Below are positions 9,201 through 15,305 of a DNA stretch of 15,305 bases, one piece after another. Made by a program: the position numbers and the translations under genes. Every line of letters starts with the position of its first letter. Within the stretch, counting starts at the first letter, position 1. The notes below the pieces were generated by a model, which saw only the letters and a list, made by a program, of their open reading frames with translations, did not search any database and had not been told where the DNA came from. This DNA comes from DAOUET01 sp034430155 (GTDB taxonomy: Bacteria > Chloroflexota > Anaerolineae > Anaerolineales > UBA4823), in contig DAOUET010000044.1 of NCBI GenBank assembly GCA_034430155.1, positions 1-15,305 of the forward strand, given 5' to 3'.

Positions 9201-9365
9201 AAGCCCCAGGGATATGGTCTGTACCTCCACCTTGGGCGGCGCAAATTCGGGAAAAACGTCCACCGATGAGTTCCTCAACCGGGCGATGCCGAAGACCATT
9301 ATCGCCACGGCGGCAAAAACTACCAGGTATCGATATTGCAGGCTGGTTTTAACTATCCATCGCAT
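6243..9365 (-). CDS. RND-family efflux permease, CusA/CzcA-like (permease 1)
   Basis: A 1040-residue inner-membrane transporter of full RND length (ACR_tran family). ATG at 9365 has GGAGGAG (9372-9378 on the complement) six bases before it. TM1 is at about 12-30, followed by the VDVFPEFAPP.VEVQT entry to the first porter domain and the VPLENALNGIPGLDVMRS and ARQLVAERIA motifs typical of CzcA/CusA pumps. TM2-TM6 fall near 350-510, the second periplasmic half is 560-865, and TM7-TM12 run from about 870 to 1028. TM4 reads GAVVDDAIVDVEN, with Asp415-Asp416 in the place of the AcrB proton-relay pair; CzcA has VDG and CusA VDA there. TM10 has GIATRNG with Arg938 where AcrB has its relay Lys. The family exports substrates by proton antiport as a trimer. 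Porter motifs suggest a metal-type branch, but the substrate is not determined. It is the third gene of the block, 80 bases after the adaptor gene. Confidence 0.93.
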   Translation of the reverse strand: MRWIVKTSLQYRYLVVFAAVAIMVFGIARLRNSSVDVFPEFAPPKVEVQTISLGLSAADVEELVTVPLENALNGIPGLDVMRSRSVSDLSDIVLIFKPETDLIFARQLVAERIAAVYPTLPTWAAPPVMIQPLSSTSRAMKIGISSDKIDLMDLSMIAYWKIRARLLDVPGVANAPIWGERIKMPQVLVDLKKLRAYGVSLNQVMEVTSDALDVSLLMYSEGSFIGTGGFIDTPDQRFGIRSVLPVITPEKLGEVPIYDRKKPDGTPLLLNDVGDVVWGTLPLFGDAVINEGPGLMMIVEKLPWANTLDVTRGVEAAFEEMKPGLKDIDIDTTIFRPATFIELSIDNLTESLLIGGILVVIVLLFFLYEWRVALISATIIPVSLMVALLVLNLRGVTINVMTLAGLAIAIGAVVDDAIVDVENIVRRLRRLRKEGSTQSTASIILEASLEVRGAIVYASLIEISALLPVFFLEGLSGAFFQPLATAYVVAGLVSPLVALTVTPAMVLILLSNASIEHHQSPIIPWMHRIYDRILGRILRTPRLAYGTVSSIVLAGALVWPFLGQELLPSFKERDFLMHWITKPGTSHPEMWRITAQACRELLTIEGVRNCGSHIGQALMADEPYGIYFTENWISVDPSVDYDQTLAKIQETVDGYPGLIRDVQTYLKERIREVLTGSSDTVVIRIYGPDLQVLRDKADEVRASLEGTDGIVDLKKELHMDTPQIEVEVDLEAAQRYRLKPGDIRRAAAFLVQGEEVGDIFVNGKTYDVNVWSTPETRNSLTDIQELLIDTPYGSQVRLADVADIRIAPVPNVIEREGQSRKIDVSANVRGRDLGSVVKDVDSALATVNFPLEYHAEMIGEYAERQAAQRNLLLAGTVAVIAIYFLLVTSFENWRLATLTFFTLPWALVGGLLAAFLANGVLSLGSLVGLLTILGIATRNGIMMISHFQHLEEQEGETFGEELVKRGARERIAPIMMTALTTGLALVPLVITGNIPGQEIEYPMAIVILGGLVTSTLLNLLVVPTLYLRFGKPRAQVAQIN

Positions 9366-9445
9366 TTTGATCTCCTCCAGGAGCAGCAGTCAGGTCTCTC
9401 ATACAATCGCGCCTTTTGCGATTCCCGGCCGATCCGGTCAAATCG

Positions 9446-10213
9446 TTATTTTGAAACCCCGGTTTCAGCACCGAACAATTCTTGTCCTCCCACCGTAACG
9501 ACCTCCGCGCCCACGGGCGGACCCTTTGTCAGAACCACCATTTCGTCTGTGATGTAGTCGACGATGACGCTGTACCGGATGAATGCCAGGGCATTGGGTT
9601 CTTTTGTGTACACCCAGGTACCTCCATTAACATCATAGATCAGCGCAGCGTAGGGGATAACCTTTCGCAGCTCCCCACTCTCAGACAGAGAAACCGCTAC
9701 GAATACCTTTTCCCCCGACAGTAGGCCAGTTTTGGGGCTGTCTACCAGGTAATATAGCGCGGTACCTTCGCGGTCATCTTCACCCAAGATATCATCCAGC
9801 TCAGCGAAAATGCCATCCTCCTCATCGTCTGAGTCCTCCTCATCGTCGATGACTAAAGGAAGAACCCAGGCCGGTTGGTCGCGAGCCACCATCTTCATAT
9901 CTCTTTCATTGAGGGGCACGCGTATCCACACCTGGTTGGGATTGGGGACCATCTCTCCCCTCTGGGTAACCACCTCACCTACAATGGTCTCCCTCCTCAC
10001 CATCGTCTCCTCACGAACTGTGACTGTCTGGAGTCCAAGCCTTTCGGCTGCCTTTTCGGTCAATACCACCCGCTTGAGGTCTGACCCCGGGATTTCCTTA
10101 ACGCTAGAGGATGGTTCTGAAGACGTTGGAGTAGAATTCTTTTTACAGGCTGAAAGAAGGAGAATGGTAAGGATGACCAGTGCGATAACCATCCATCGAT
10201 TATTGCGTTCCAT
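9446..10213 (-). CDS. Short lipid-anchored RND adaptor (membrane fusion protein-like) with acidic tract
   Basis: A 255-residue lipoprotein between the two RND permease genes. The start at 10213 is chosen because AGGAGG (10221-10226 on the complement) lies seven bases upstream and the signal peptide then has a lipobox LLSAC (Cys23); the frame is open to 10309. VVLTEKAAERLGLQTVTV (49-66) is the usual N-terminal strand region of CusB-like adaptors. It is followed almost at once by VWIRVPLNERDMKMVARDQPA (95-115), a beta-barrel segment. The C-terminal part (VFVAVSLSE, VIPYAALI, GTWVYTKEP, GPPVGAEVVTVGGQELFG) matches the end of membrane fusion proteins. The lipoyl halves and the coiled-coil hairpin expected between about 85 and 95 are not there; usual members have 350-450 residues. 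Residues 123-149 form an acidic insert with 17 Asp/Glu. I infer that it couples to the permeases without a TolC-like channel. Confidence 0.82.
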   Translation of the reverse strand: MERNNRWMVIALVILTILLLSACKKNSTPTSSEPSSSVKEIPGSDLKRVVLTEKAAERLGLQTVTVREETMVRRETIVGEVVTQRGEMVPNPNQVWIRVPLNERDMKMVARDQPAWVLPLVIDDEEDSDDEEDGIFAELDDILGEDDREGTALYYLVDSPKTGLLSGEKVFVAVSLSESGELRKVIPYAALIYDVNGGTWVYTKEPNALAFIRYSVIVDYITDEMVVLTKGPPVGAEVVTVGGQELFGAETGVSK

Positions 10214-10269
10214 GGAGCTTCCTCCTAGATGTCTTGATGCTGGGTACATATCGAAAAAGCGGGAGGTGT

Positions 10270-10310
10270 GATGGTCGTATGTACAGGATTTGCCAACGCA
10301 TACGACCATC
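10270..10310 (-). repeat. Strong stem-loop between permease 2 and the adaptor gene
   Basis: GATGGTCGTATG (10270-10281) and CATACGACCATC (10299-10310) are perfect 12-base inverted arms around a 17-base loop. In the minus-strand transcript the hairpin lies 51 bases after the stop of permease 2 and 56 bases before the adaptor ribosome binding site. A CTTTTT stretch follows about ten bases later, too distant for a classic intrinsic terminator. It could be a partial terminator, an RNA processing or stability element that sets relative expression of the genes, or a protein-binding palindrome. Confidence 0.65.
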
Positions 10311-10361
10311 CTTATAAATTTTGGTATAGGGTCTAGGCGAATCTCGATACATAGCTTGCAC

Positions 10362-13300
10362 TCAGTCGGATGATGAACTGAAGTCTGGTTGAGGGCTTGG
10401 TAACGTGCTAAATAGCTCAGCTTCTACGCTAGCTCCAAGGCACAGGTACAAGGGGGGAACCACAAACAGGTTTATCAGCGTCGATGTGACCAGCCCTCCC
10501 AGGATGACGATGGCTGTTGGGCGCACCATCTCCAGGCCGGGGATACCGCCGGAGAGCACAAAGGGCAGCAAAGCCAGGCCGGTGATGAGCGTAGTCATCA
10601 TAATTGGTGCGACCCGCTGGCGTGACCCGTTAAGGACCAACTCTGGCCCAAAGCGCTCACCTTCCCCTCGTTCAAGATGCTGGTATTGATTGATCGTCAT
10701 GACGCTGTTGCGTACAGCAATTCCCAGGATGGCGAGAAATCCAAAGAGGGAACTCTGCGGGATGAGGCTGCCACCCAAGAGTGCCGCCAATAGGCTGCCT
10801 GCCAGTGCCCCGGGCACGGTCAGGAAAATCACGGCTGCCAGACGCCAGCTCCGGAAGGAGGCCTGCAGGAGCAAGAAAATCCCGAACGCAGCCATAATGC
10901 CAGAGACAAGCAGGCGCTGCTGAGTGGCCTGTTGGGCGGCGTAGTCTTCCAGCACCACGGCATGGTACTCCAGGGGGAATGCAAAATTCTGAATAGCCGC
11001 TTTAACCTCACCTATCACCGCGCGGCTATCCCGCCCTTGAACATTAAAGACCACGTCTCTATAGGGCGAGATGGCTTCACGCTTAATGACGGTTGGAGAG
11101 GACACTACGCGTACATCCGCTACCTCCCCCAAACGCACGTGACCGCCACCGGGGGTGTCAATCAGCAGCTGGTGAATATCGTCGATACTGTCGCGTGTTT
11201 CGGGCGTGCTCCATACCACCACGTCGAACACCTTCTGTTCCTCGAAAAGGCTGCCGACCTGAATGCCTGATAGCAAGGTGGCGGCTGCCCGGCGGACATC
11301 TCCGGGCTTTACGCCAAAGCGTTGGGCAGAATCAAGATTGACCTCGATCTCTACCGTAGGTTCTTCTTTGGTGAATACCACACGTGGATCGATGACGCCG
11401 CCGATCCCCACCAAAACCTGCTGCAGCTTCTCGGCTTGCTCGCCCAGGACCTGGTGGTCCTCACCAAAAACGCGCAAGGTGAGGGTTCCATTGCTGCTGA
11501 TCTGGGTCTGACCGACCACCTGCTGCAGATAGGTTTGCACCTGGCGATCCAACCCGCTGTATCCTTCTAAAGTTGACTCAATGGCGGTTACAGTGGCGTC
11601 ATGGTCAACCTGCGGATCCAGGCTTACCCACACCTCAGCGTAATTAATGCCGACCACTTTATCCCCGAACACGGCCCTCCCCACGTGGGCGCCAACATTG
11701 CTGACGCCAGGAACGGCCCGCAGCTCCTTGCTGGCCTGGGTCAGGATGCGGTTCATTGCCGGAAGGGATGTTCCCGGCGCGGCCTCCAATTGGATTGTCA
11801 GGTAAGGCTCTTTGAATGATGGAAGCAGCTGGTTTTGCCTGATGAATGGTAGCCCGACGATGCCAGCCAGGATGAGGAGCACGACCACTGCGTAGGCCAA
11901 CCTCGGATTACGTAGGGTACCCGCAAGAACCGGCCCACAACCTCGTTTCAGCCAACCTACCAGCGGGGATTCATGGGTTTCGAGAAGCGGCTCGGACAGG
12001 AGGATCAGGCTGAGGGCGGGTGTGACGATCAACGCCACGGCCATGGCAGCCAGCACTGCCAACCCATAGGAGACCACCAAAGGTTGGAACAACGCACTTG
12101 ATAGACCTTCCATGAAGAAGACCGGGAGCACTGCCAGTAGCGTGACCAGGGTGGCAAAGAAGACGGCGCCGCGCGTTTCAGCGGAAGCCTCCAGGATCAC
12201 GTTGGCAGTCGATTTGGGATCATCTTCTACCTGATTTTGGTGAAGATGCTGCATAATGCGATCGACGTCAATGATGGCGTCATCGATGATGATACCCAGG
12301 GCGATTATCAAACCTGCTAGAACCATTGCATTTAGGGTCGCTCCTCGCAGGTATAGCACGACCAGCGCAGCGACCAGAGATAAAGAGATCGCCACTAGGC
12401 TGATCAACGCGGACCGCCATCCATAAAAAAAGAAGCCCAGGACCAACACGACCAGCAGCGCAGCGATGACCAGTGTCCGGGCGAGATTAGCCATGGCCAT
12501 CTCGATAAAGCTAGCCGGCCGGAAGAGGGTGGCATCGAAATCGATGCTGGCAAAACCAGGCCGCAGTGCATCCAGCGCATCTTCAATCCCGCGAGTTACC
12601 TCTAAGGTGTTTATTCCGGGTAGTTTTTCGATGACGAGCAACAGGTTAGGATTGTCGTTAACCAGCGCGTCCCCGATCAGTGGCTGATGATCTTCTACCA
12701 CGTTGGCCACGTCACGCAGCTGCAGCGCTGTACCCTTTACGGGAACCTGGGCCAGGTCCTCCGGTGATTTGATCGGCAAGACATGCCAGATCCCGAGCCT
12801 TTGATTGGGGGTATCGATGAAACCTCCGGTGCCGGGTGTGGAGGCCTCTAGGTAGGTCAAGGATGACACCCAGAGCGCATTCCCGGTGGTATCGACCACT
12901 TGCCGGAGGGTTACCCCCATATCTTGCAGGTGTTCTGGATCGACCTGTACCTGCAGTTGCCGGTCTCGATTGCCCCAGATGGCTACATGGGCTACGCCGG
13001 GCACGCCCATCAAGCGCGGCCCGATGGTCCACCGGGCGAGCACCGACATCTGGATCAAGGACAGCTGTTTCGAGGAAAGCCCGACGATCATAAACCGGCT
13101 GGCGGATGACAGGGGCTGGATCATGGTCGGTGGTTTTGACACGTGCGGCAAACCAACTGCGGACTGTGCGATGCGCTCTGCCACCATCTGGCGTGCACGG
13201 TAAAGATCGGTCCCGGGCTCGAAATAGACCACCACCGACGACAACCCGGGGACAGATTCGGAGCGGATGACGTCGAGCCAGGCCACTCCGGCGAGCAGGT

Positions 13301-13514
13301 CCTGCTCCATCGGAACGGTGATCATCTGTTCCACTTCCTCCGCGGAAAGCCCTAGAGCCTCGGTTTGGATCTCGACATACGGCGGTGAAAACTCGGGCAA
13401 GACATCTACCGGCATGTCCCGCATTTGTACAATACCAACTACCATCACCACCACTGCAAGAATGATCACCAGGAAGCGAAACTGCAAACTCCAGCTAACA
13501 ATTCCACGTATCAT
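10362..13514 (-). CDS. RND-family efflux permease, CusA/CzcA-like (permease 2)
   Basis: A 1050-residue paralogue of permease 1 and the first gene of the minus-strand block. ATG 13514 is preceded by AGGGAGGG (13523-13530 on the complement) at eight bases. The order of parts is that of the family: TM1 at about 14-29, VDVLPEFSPPYVEIQT, VPMEQDLLAGVAWLDVIRS, ARQMVAERIA, TM2-TM6 at about 345-507, second periplasmic half 560-865, and TM7-TM12 to about 1025. TM4 reads GIIIDDAIIDVDR, with Asp411-Asp412; the VEN that usually follows is replaced by VDR. TM10 has GIAVRNS with Arg935. The C-terminus ends in a Ser/Asp-rich tail (SSSSD). The shared plan with permease 1 shows gene duplication, but the two have diverged widely, which suggests division of labour. 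They could form a mixed trimer, as MdtB and MdtC do, or two separate pumps sharing an adaptor. Confidence 0.93.
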   Translation of the reverse strand: MIRGIVSWSLQFRFLVIILAVVVMVVGIVQMRDMPVDVLPEFSPPYVEIQTEALGLSAEEVEQMITVPMEQDLLAGVAWLDVIRSESVPGLSSVVVYFEPGTDLYRARQMVAERIAQSAVGLPHVSKPPTMIQPLSSASRFMIVGLSSKQLSLIQMSVLARWTIGPRLMGVPGVAHVAIWGNRDRQLQVQVDPEHLQDMGVTLRQVVDTTGNALWVSSLTYLEASTPGTGGFIDTPNQRLGIWHVLPIKSPEDLAQVPVKGTALQLRDVANVVEDHQPLIGDALVNDNPNLLLVIEKLPGINTLEVTRGIEDALDALRPGFASIDFDATLFRPASFIEMAMANLARTLVIAALLVVLVLGFFFYGWRSALISLVAISLSLVAALVVLYLRGATLNAMVLAGLIIALGIIIDDAIIDVDRIMQHLHQNQVEDDPKSTANVILEASAETRGAVFFATLVTLLAVLPVFFMEGLSSALFQPLVVSYGLAVLAAMAVALIVTPALSLILLSEPLLETHESPLVGWLKRGCGPVLAGTLRNPRLAYAVVVLLILAGIVGLPFIRQNQLLPSFKEPYLTIQLEAAPGTSLPAMNRILTQASKELRAVPGVSNVGAHVGRAVFGDKVVGINYAEVWVSLDPQVDHDATVTAIESTLEGYSGLDRQVQTYLQQVVGQTQISSNGTLTLRVFGEDHQVLGEQAEKLQQVLVGIGGVIDPRVVFTKEEPTVEIEVNLDSAQRFGVKPGDVRRAAATLLSGIQVGSLFEEQKVFDVVVWSTPETRDSIDDIHQLLIDTPGGGHVRLGEVADVRVVSSPTVIKREAISPYRDVVFNVQGRDSRAVIGEVKAAIQNFAFPLEYHAVVLEDYAAQQATQQRLLVSGIMAAFGIFLLLQASFRSWRLAAVIFLTVPGALAGSLLAALLGGSLIPQSSLFGFLAILGIAVRNSVMTINQYQHLERGEGERFGPELVLNGSRQRVAPIMMTTLITGLALLPFVLSGGIPGLEMVRPTAIVILGGLVTSTLINLFVVPPLYLCLGASVEAELFSTLPSPQPDFSSSSD

Positions 13515-14217
13515 TGCTGAAACCCTCCCTTCGCGGTTACTATCCTGCTATGAAAAGGATAATTCGACCACTCTGGTTCACAAAACCTCATTGCCAGAGG
13601 GCAGACGAGAAAGAAATATTTAATGTTAAAAATCCTACACGGAAAGCTTGATTAATGGATAAGGAGAACGGAGCGGTGATCCCTACCGCTGAATAATCCC
13701 AAAAAGTAAATTCGACCAAGATATTGACCCAAAGCTGCATGATTGTCCCCTGGAATGGCTTTCAACTATTCCAAAGGGTTGGAGGATGATATCGGATTTA
13801 CCTTAAAAACCTAGTTTTGTGCGATTAGCTGGCTGGTCCCTCCAAAGGATAAAGGTGGTGTTCAGCATCGAAGCTGTTTATGGGGGATATCGTAAACGAG
13901 GAGATTCTATTTACGAACCTCATAGATTGGGAGGCATGGAACAACTTTATCCATTTGCTTGACCCCCCACAAAAGGGACAAGGATCTATTTGTTAAATTA
14001 AGTATATATTAACTTTTCATTAAACACAACGGAGAATTTCAAAAATTGTTACACTAATTTTTTTCCGAAGGTCACGGTCTACCCGATAAGTTTTACCATA
14101 TTTATCTTTTTTTGTAAATAGTTGGCCAATCTCAAGAGCTGAGACAAGATGAGAGGCTTCCTTTTGGTGTATACTCATCCCGAGAGCCTGGTATGGGCGG
14201 TTTTTTTGGAGAGAAGC
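13515..14217. other. Long divergent intergenic region
   Basis: About 700 bases without a supported gene separate the RND block from the GMC gene. Visible structure: AGCGGT-7-ACCGCT (13672-13690), a short hairpin; an imperfect hairpin CCCC-TGGAAT / ATTCCA-AAGGG (13747-13778); and the palindrome TTGGCCAA (14122-14129) directly followed by TCTCA-5-TGAGA (14130-14144). The part from 13980 to 14120 is very AT-rich, as expected of a control region. TATACT (14170-14175), 42 bases before the GMC start, could be a -10 hexamer, but it has no good -35. A short open stretch from about 13815 to the TGA near 13961 (reading GYRKRGDSIYEPHR in part) has no credible start and is probably chance or a gene relic. 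Confidence 0.5.
13556..13599 (-). promoter_or_regulatory. Candidate promoter and dyad upstream of the RND block
   Basis: On the minus strand, TTGTGA (13578-13583) and TATCCT (13556-13561) are spaced by 16 bases; each matches its consensus at four of six positions. The -10 hexamer lies about 40 bases before the permease 2 start codon. An inverted repeat CTCTGG (13571-13576) / CCAGAG (13594-13599) with a 17-base spacer straddles the -35 element and would suit a dimeric regulator. No regulator gene is present in the window. Confidence 0.3.
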
Positions 14218-15305
14218 ATGAAAACCGATCAGAAAGAGCAGGTTTATGACTTTGTGGTGATTGGCTCTGGTTTTGGCGGGAGCATTTCTGCCATGCGCCT
14301 GACACAGAAGGGCTATGGCGTTTTAGTAATGGAACGCGGCAAACGCTTTAGGAATGAAGACTACCCAAAGACCAACTGGAATATCTTCAGGTACTTATGG
14401 GCACCCGCGATACGCTGCTTTGGCATCCAGGAGATGACCCTGCTCAATGGAGTACTGGCACTGACCGGAAGTGGCGTTGGAGGGGGCAGCTTGGTGTATG
14501 CGGGCGTATTGATGGAACCGGATGATGTACTCTTTCAAGCGCCAGCCTGGAAACATCTGGCCGATTGGAAGAACGTGTTGAGGCCGCATTACGAGACTGC
14601 CAAGCGGATGCTGGGTGTAACTCGGAATCCGCGATCCTGGCCAGCGGATGAGATCTTGCGAGGGATCTCATCCGAGTTGGGTATGGGAGAAACCTTCCAA
14701 CCCACCTCGGTATCGATCTTCTTCGGTGATCAGGGAAAAGAAGGGGAGCCAGTGCCTGACCCTTATTTTGATGGCGAGGGACCTATGCGCAAAAGTTGCA
14801 CCCATTGTGGGGAATGCATGATCGGGTGCCGCCACGACGCCAAGAACAGCTTGGATAAGAACTATTTATATTTGGCTGAAAAATGGGGCGCAGAAATCTG
14901 GCCAGAGGTGGAAGTCCGCGACATTCGTCCACAGGGGGAGGACCAAGTGGAGGGAGGGCGTTATGAAGTAGTTTATCGCAGCTCAACTGCCTGGTTCCAC
15001 CGGCCCGAGCGGGTTGTGCGGGCCCGCAATATAGTGGTTTCGGCAGGCATGCTGGGTACCCACCGGTTGCTCTTCCGTTGCCGGGACCAGACCGGATCAT
15101 TGCCGAAACTTTCCGACAAGCTGGGAGACATGGTTCGCACAAATAACGAGGGGTTTGTCGGTTCGACCACACGCCAGAGGAATATGGATTATTCTAAGGG
15201 GATCGCCATCACCTCGATCTTCAAAGCCGATGAGGTGACTTCGATCGAATCGGTGCGATACCCGGATGGCTCATCCTTCATACGGCTACTGGCAGCGCCT
15301 TTGAT
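14218..15305 (+). CDS. GMC-type FAD oxidoreductase (cholesterol-oxidase-like), 3' end outside window
   Basis: The frame opens at ATG 14218, with GGAGAG (14208-14213) just upstream, and stays open to the window edge: 362 complete codons with no stop. The N-terminus has the dinucleotide-binding motif VVIGSGFGGSISAMRL (residues 13-28) ending in a strand with Glu39, which should bind the ADP part of FAD. TGSGVGGGSLVYAG (83-96) is the second conserved block of GMC oxidoreductases. Residues 194-204 carry CTHCGECMIGC, four cysteines in a CxxCxxCxxxC ferredoxin-like pattern, followed by KNSLDKNYLYLAE. A class of large bacterial cholesterol-oxidase-like GMC proteins has this same insert, so an iron-sulfur cluster is plausible but not proven. 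VVSAGMLGTHRLL (273-285) is a further FAD-domain segment. The catalytic C-terminal His/Asn region lies beyond the window. There is no signal peptide, so a cytoplasmic enzyme oxidising an alcohol or sterol-like substrate is likely. Confidence 0.87.
   Translation, partial: MKTDQKEQVYDFVVIGSGFGGSISAMRLTQKGYGVLVMERGKRFRNEDYPKTNWNIFRYLWAPAIRCFGIQEMTLLNGVLALTGSGVGGGSLVYAGVLMEPDDVLFQAPAWKHLADWKNVLRPHYETAKRMLGVTRNPRSWPADEILRGISSELGMGETFQPTSVSIFFGDQGKEGEPVPDPYFDGEGPMRKSCTHCGECMIGCRHDAKNSLDKNYLYLAEKWGAEIWPEVEVRDIRPQGEDQVEGGRYEVVYRSSTAWFHRPERVVRARNIVVSAGMLGTHRLLFRCRDQTGSLPKLSDKLGDMVRTNNEGFVGSTTRQRNMDYSKGIAITSIFKADEVTSIESVRYPDGSSFIRLLAAPL

Noticed and set aside
9058..9498. Plus-strand ORF of 146 codons opposite the first permease start
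   Set aside because: It is antisense to an unmistakable RND permease, Ser/Thr-rich and without any motif.
10214..10309. Earlier start at 10309 for the adaptor
   Set aside because: It begins inside the perfect stem-loop and puts 32 polar residues ahead of a proper lipobox signal peptide.
14395..15172. Minus-strand ORFs opposite the GMC oxidoreductase
   Set aside because: They are shadows of a 362-codon frame with FAD-binding and four-cysteine motifs that runs out of the window.
1..15305. CRISPR array, tRNA or rRNA genes, complete transposon
   Set aside because: No regularly spaced repeats, cloverleaf-like segments, ribosomal RNA stretches or transposase-like frames were seen on either strand.

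Overview
The window reads as a chromosomal segment of a bacterium with moderate GC content. It is probably a Chloroflexota member of the Anaerolineae type. That placement is inference: three lipobox proteins, Thr/Pro/Ala-rich linkers after the lipid anchor, a Tat-type DUF362 lipoprotein and an RND system with no outer-membrane channel all fit a mostly single-membrane lineage. No rRNA, tRNA, CRISPR array or insertion sequence was recognised.

Layout. At 1-189 is the C-terminal end of an MFS-type transporter. At 284-1840 is a decayed segment with a GNAT acetyltransferase broken by a frameshift, an inverted repeat at 963-1022, and an integron-type tyrosine recombinase (IntI-like) destroyed by an internal deletion and frameshifts. 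At 2182-4295 two intact plus-strand genes follow: a Tat-exported DUF362 lipoprotein and a small lipoprotein. At 4399-13514 lies a minus-strand block, probably one operon, read from right to left: RND permease (10362-13514), very short lipid-anchored adaptor (9446-10213), second RND permease (6243-9365), and a lipoprotein made of two tandem copies of one domain (4399-6150). From 13515 to 14217 is a long non-coding divergent region. From 14218 to the window edge is a GMC-type oxidoreductase with a four-cysteine ferredoxin-like motif; it stays open at the edge.

How the genes may work together. The permeases resemble CusA/CzcA-type pumps, but both carry an adjacent Asp pair in TM4, as AcrB-type pumps do. 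They share one adaptor that appears to lack the lipoyl and coiled-coil hairpin parts used to dock on a TolC-like channel, and it carries a strongly acidic tract instead. The following lipoprotein holds two copies of a beta-rich domain. A third, diverged copy is the separate lipoprotein at 3558-4295, encoded convergently. The most interesting hypothesis is a compact RND export system for a cell without a conventional outer membrane, with paired permeases, a minimal adaptor and surface-anchored accessory lipoproteins. The substrate cannot be told from the sequence.
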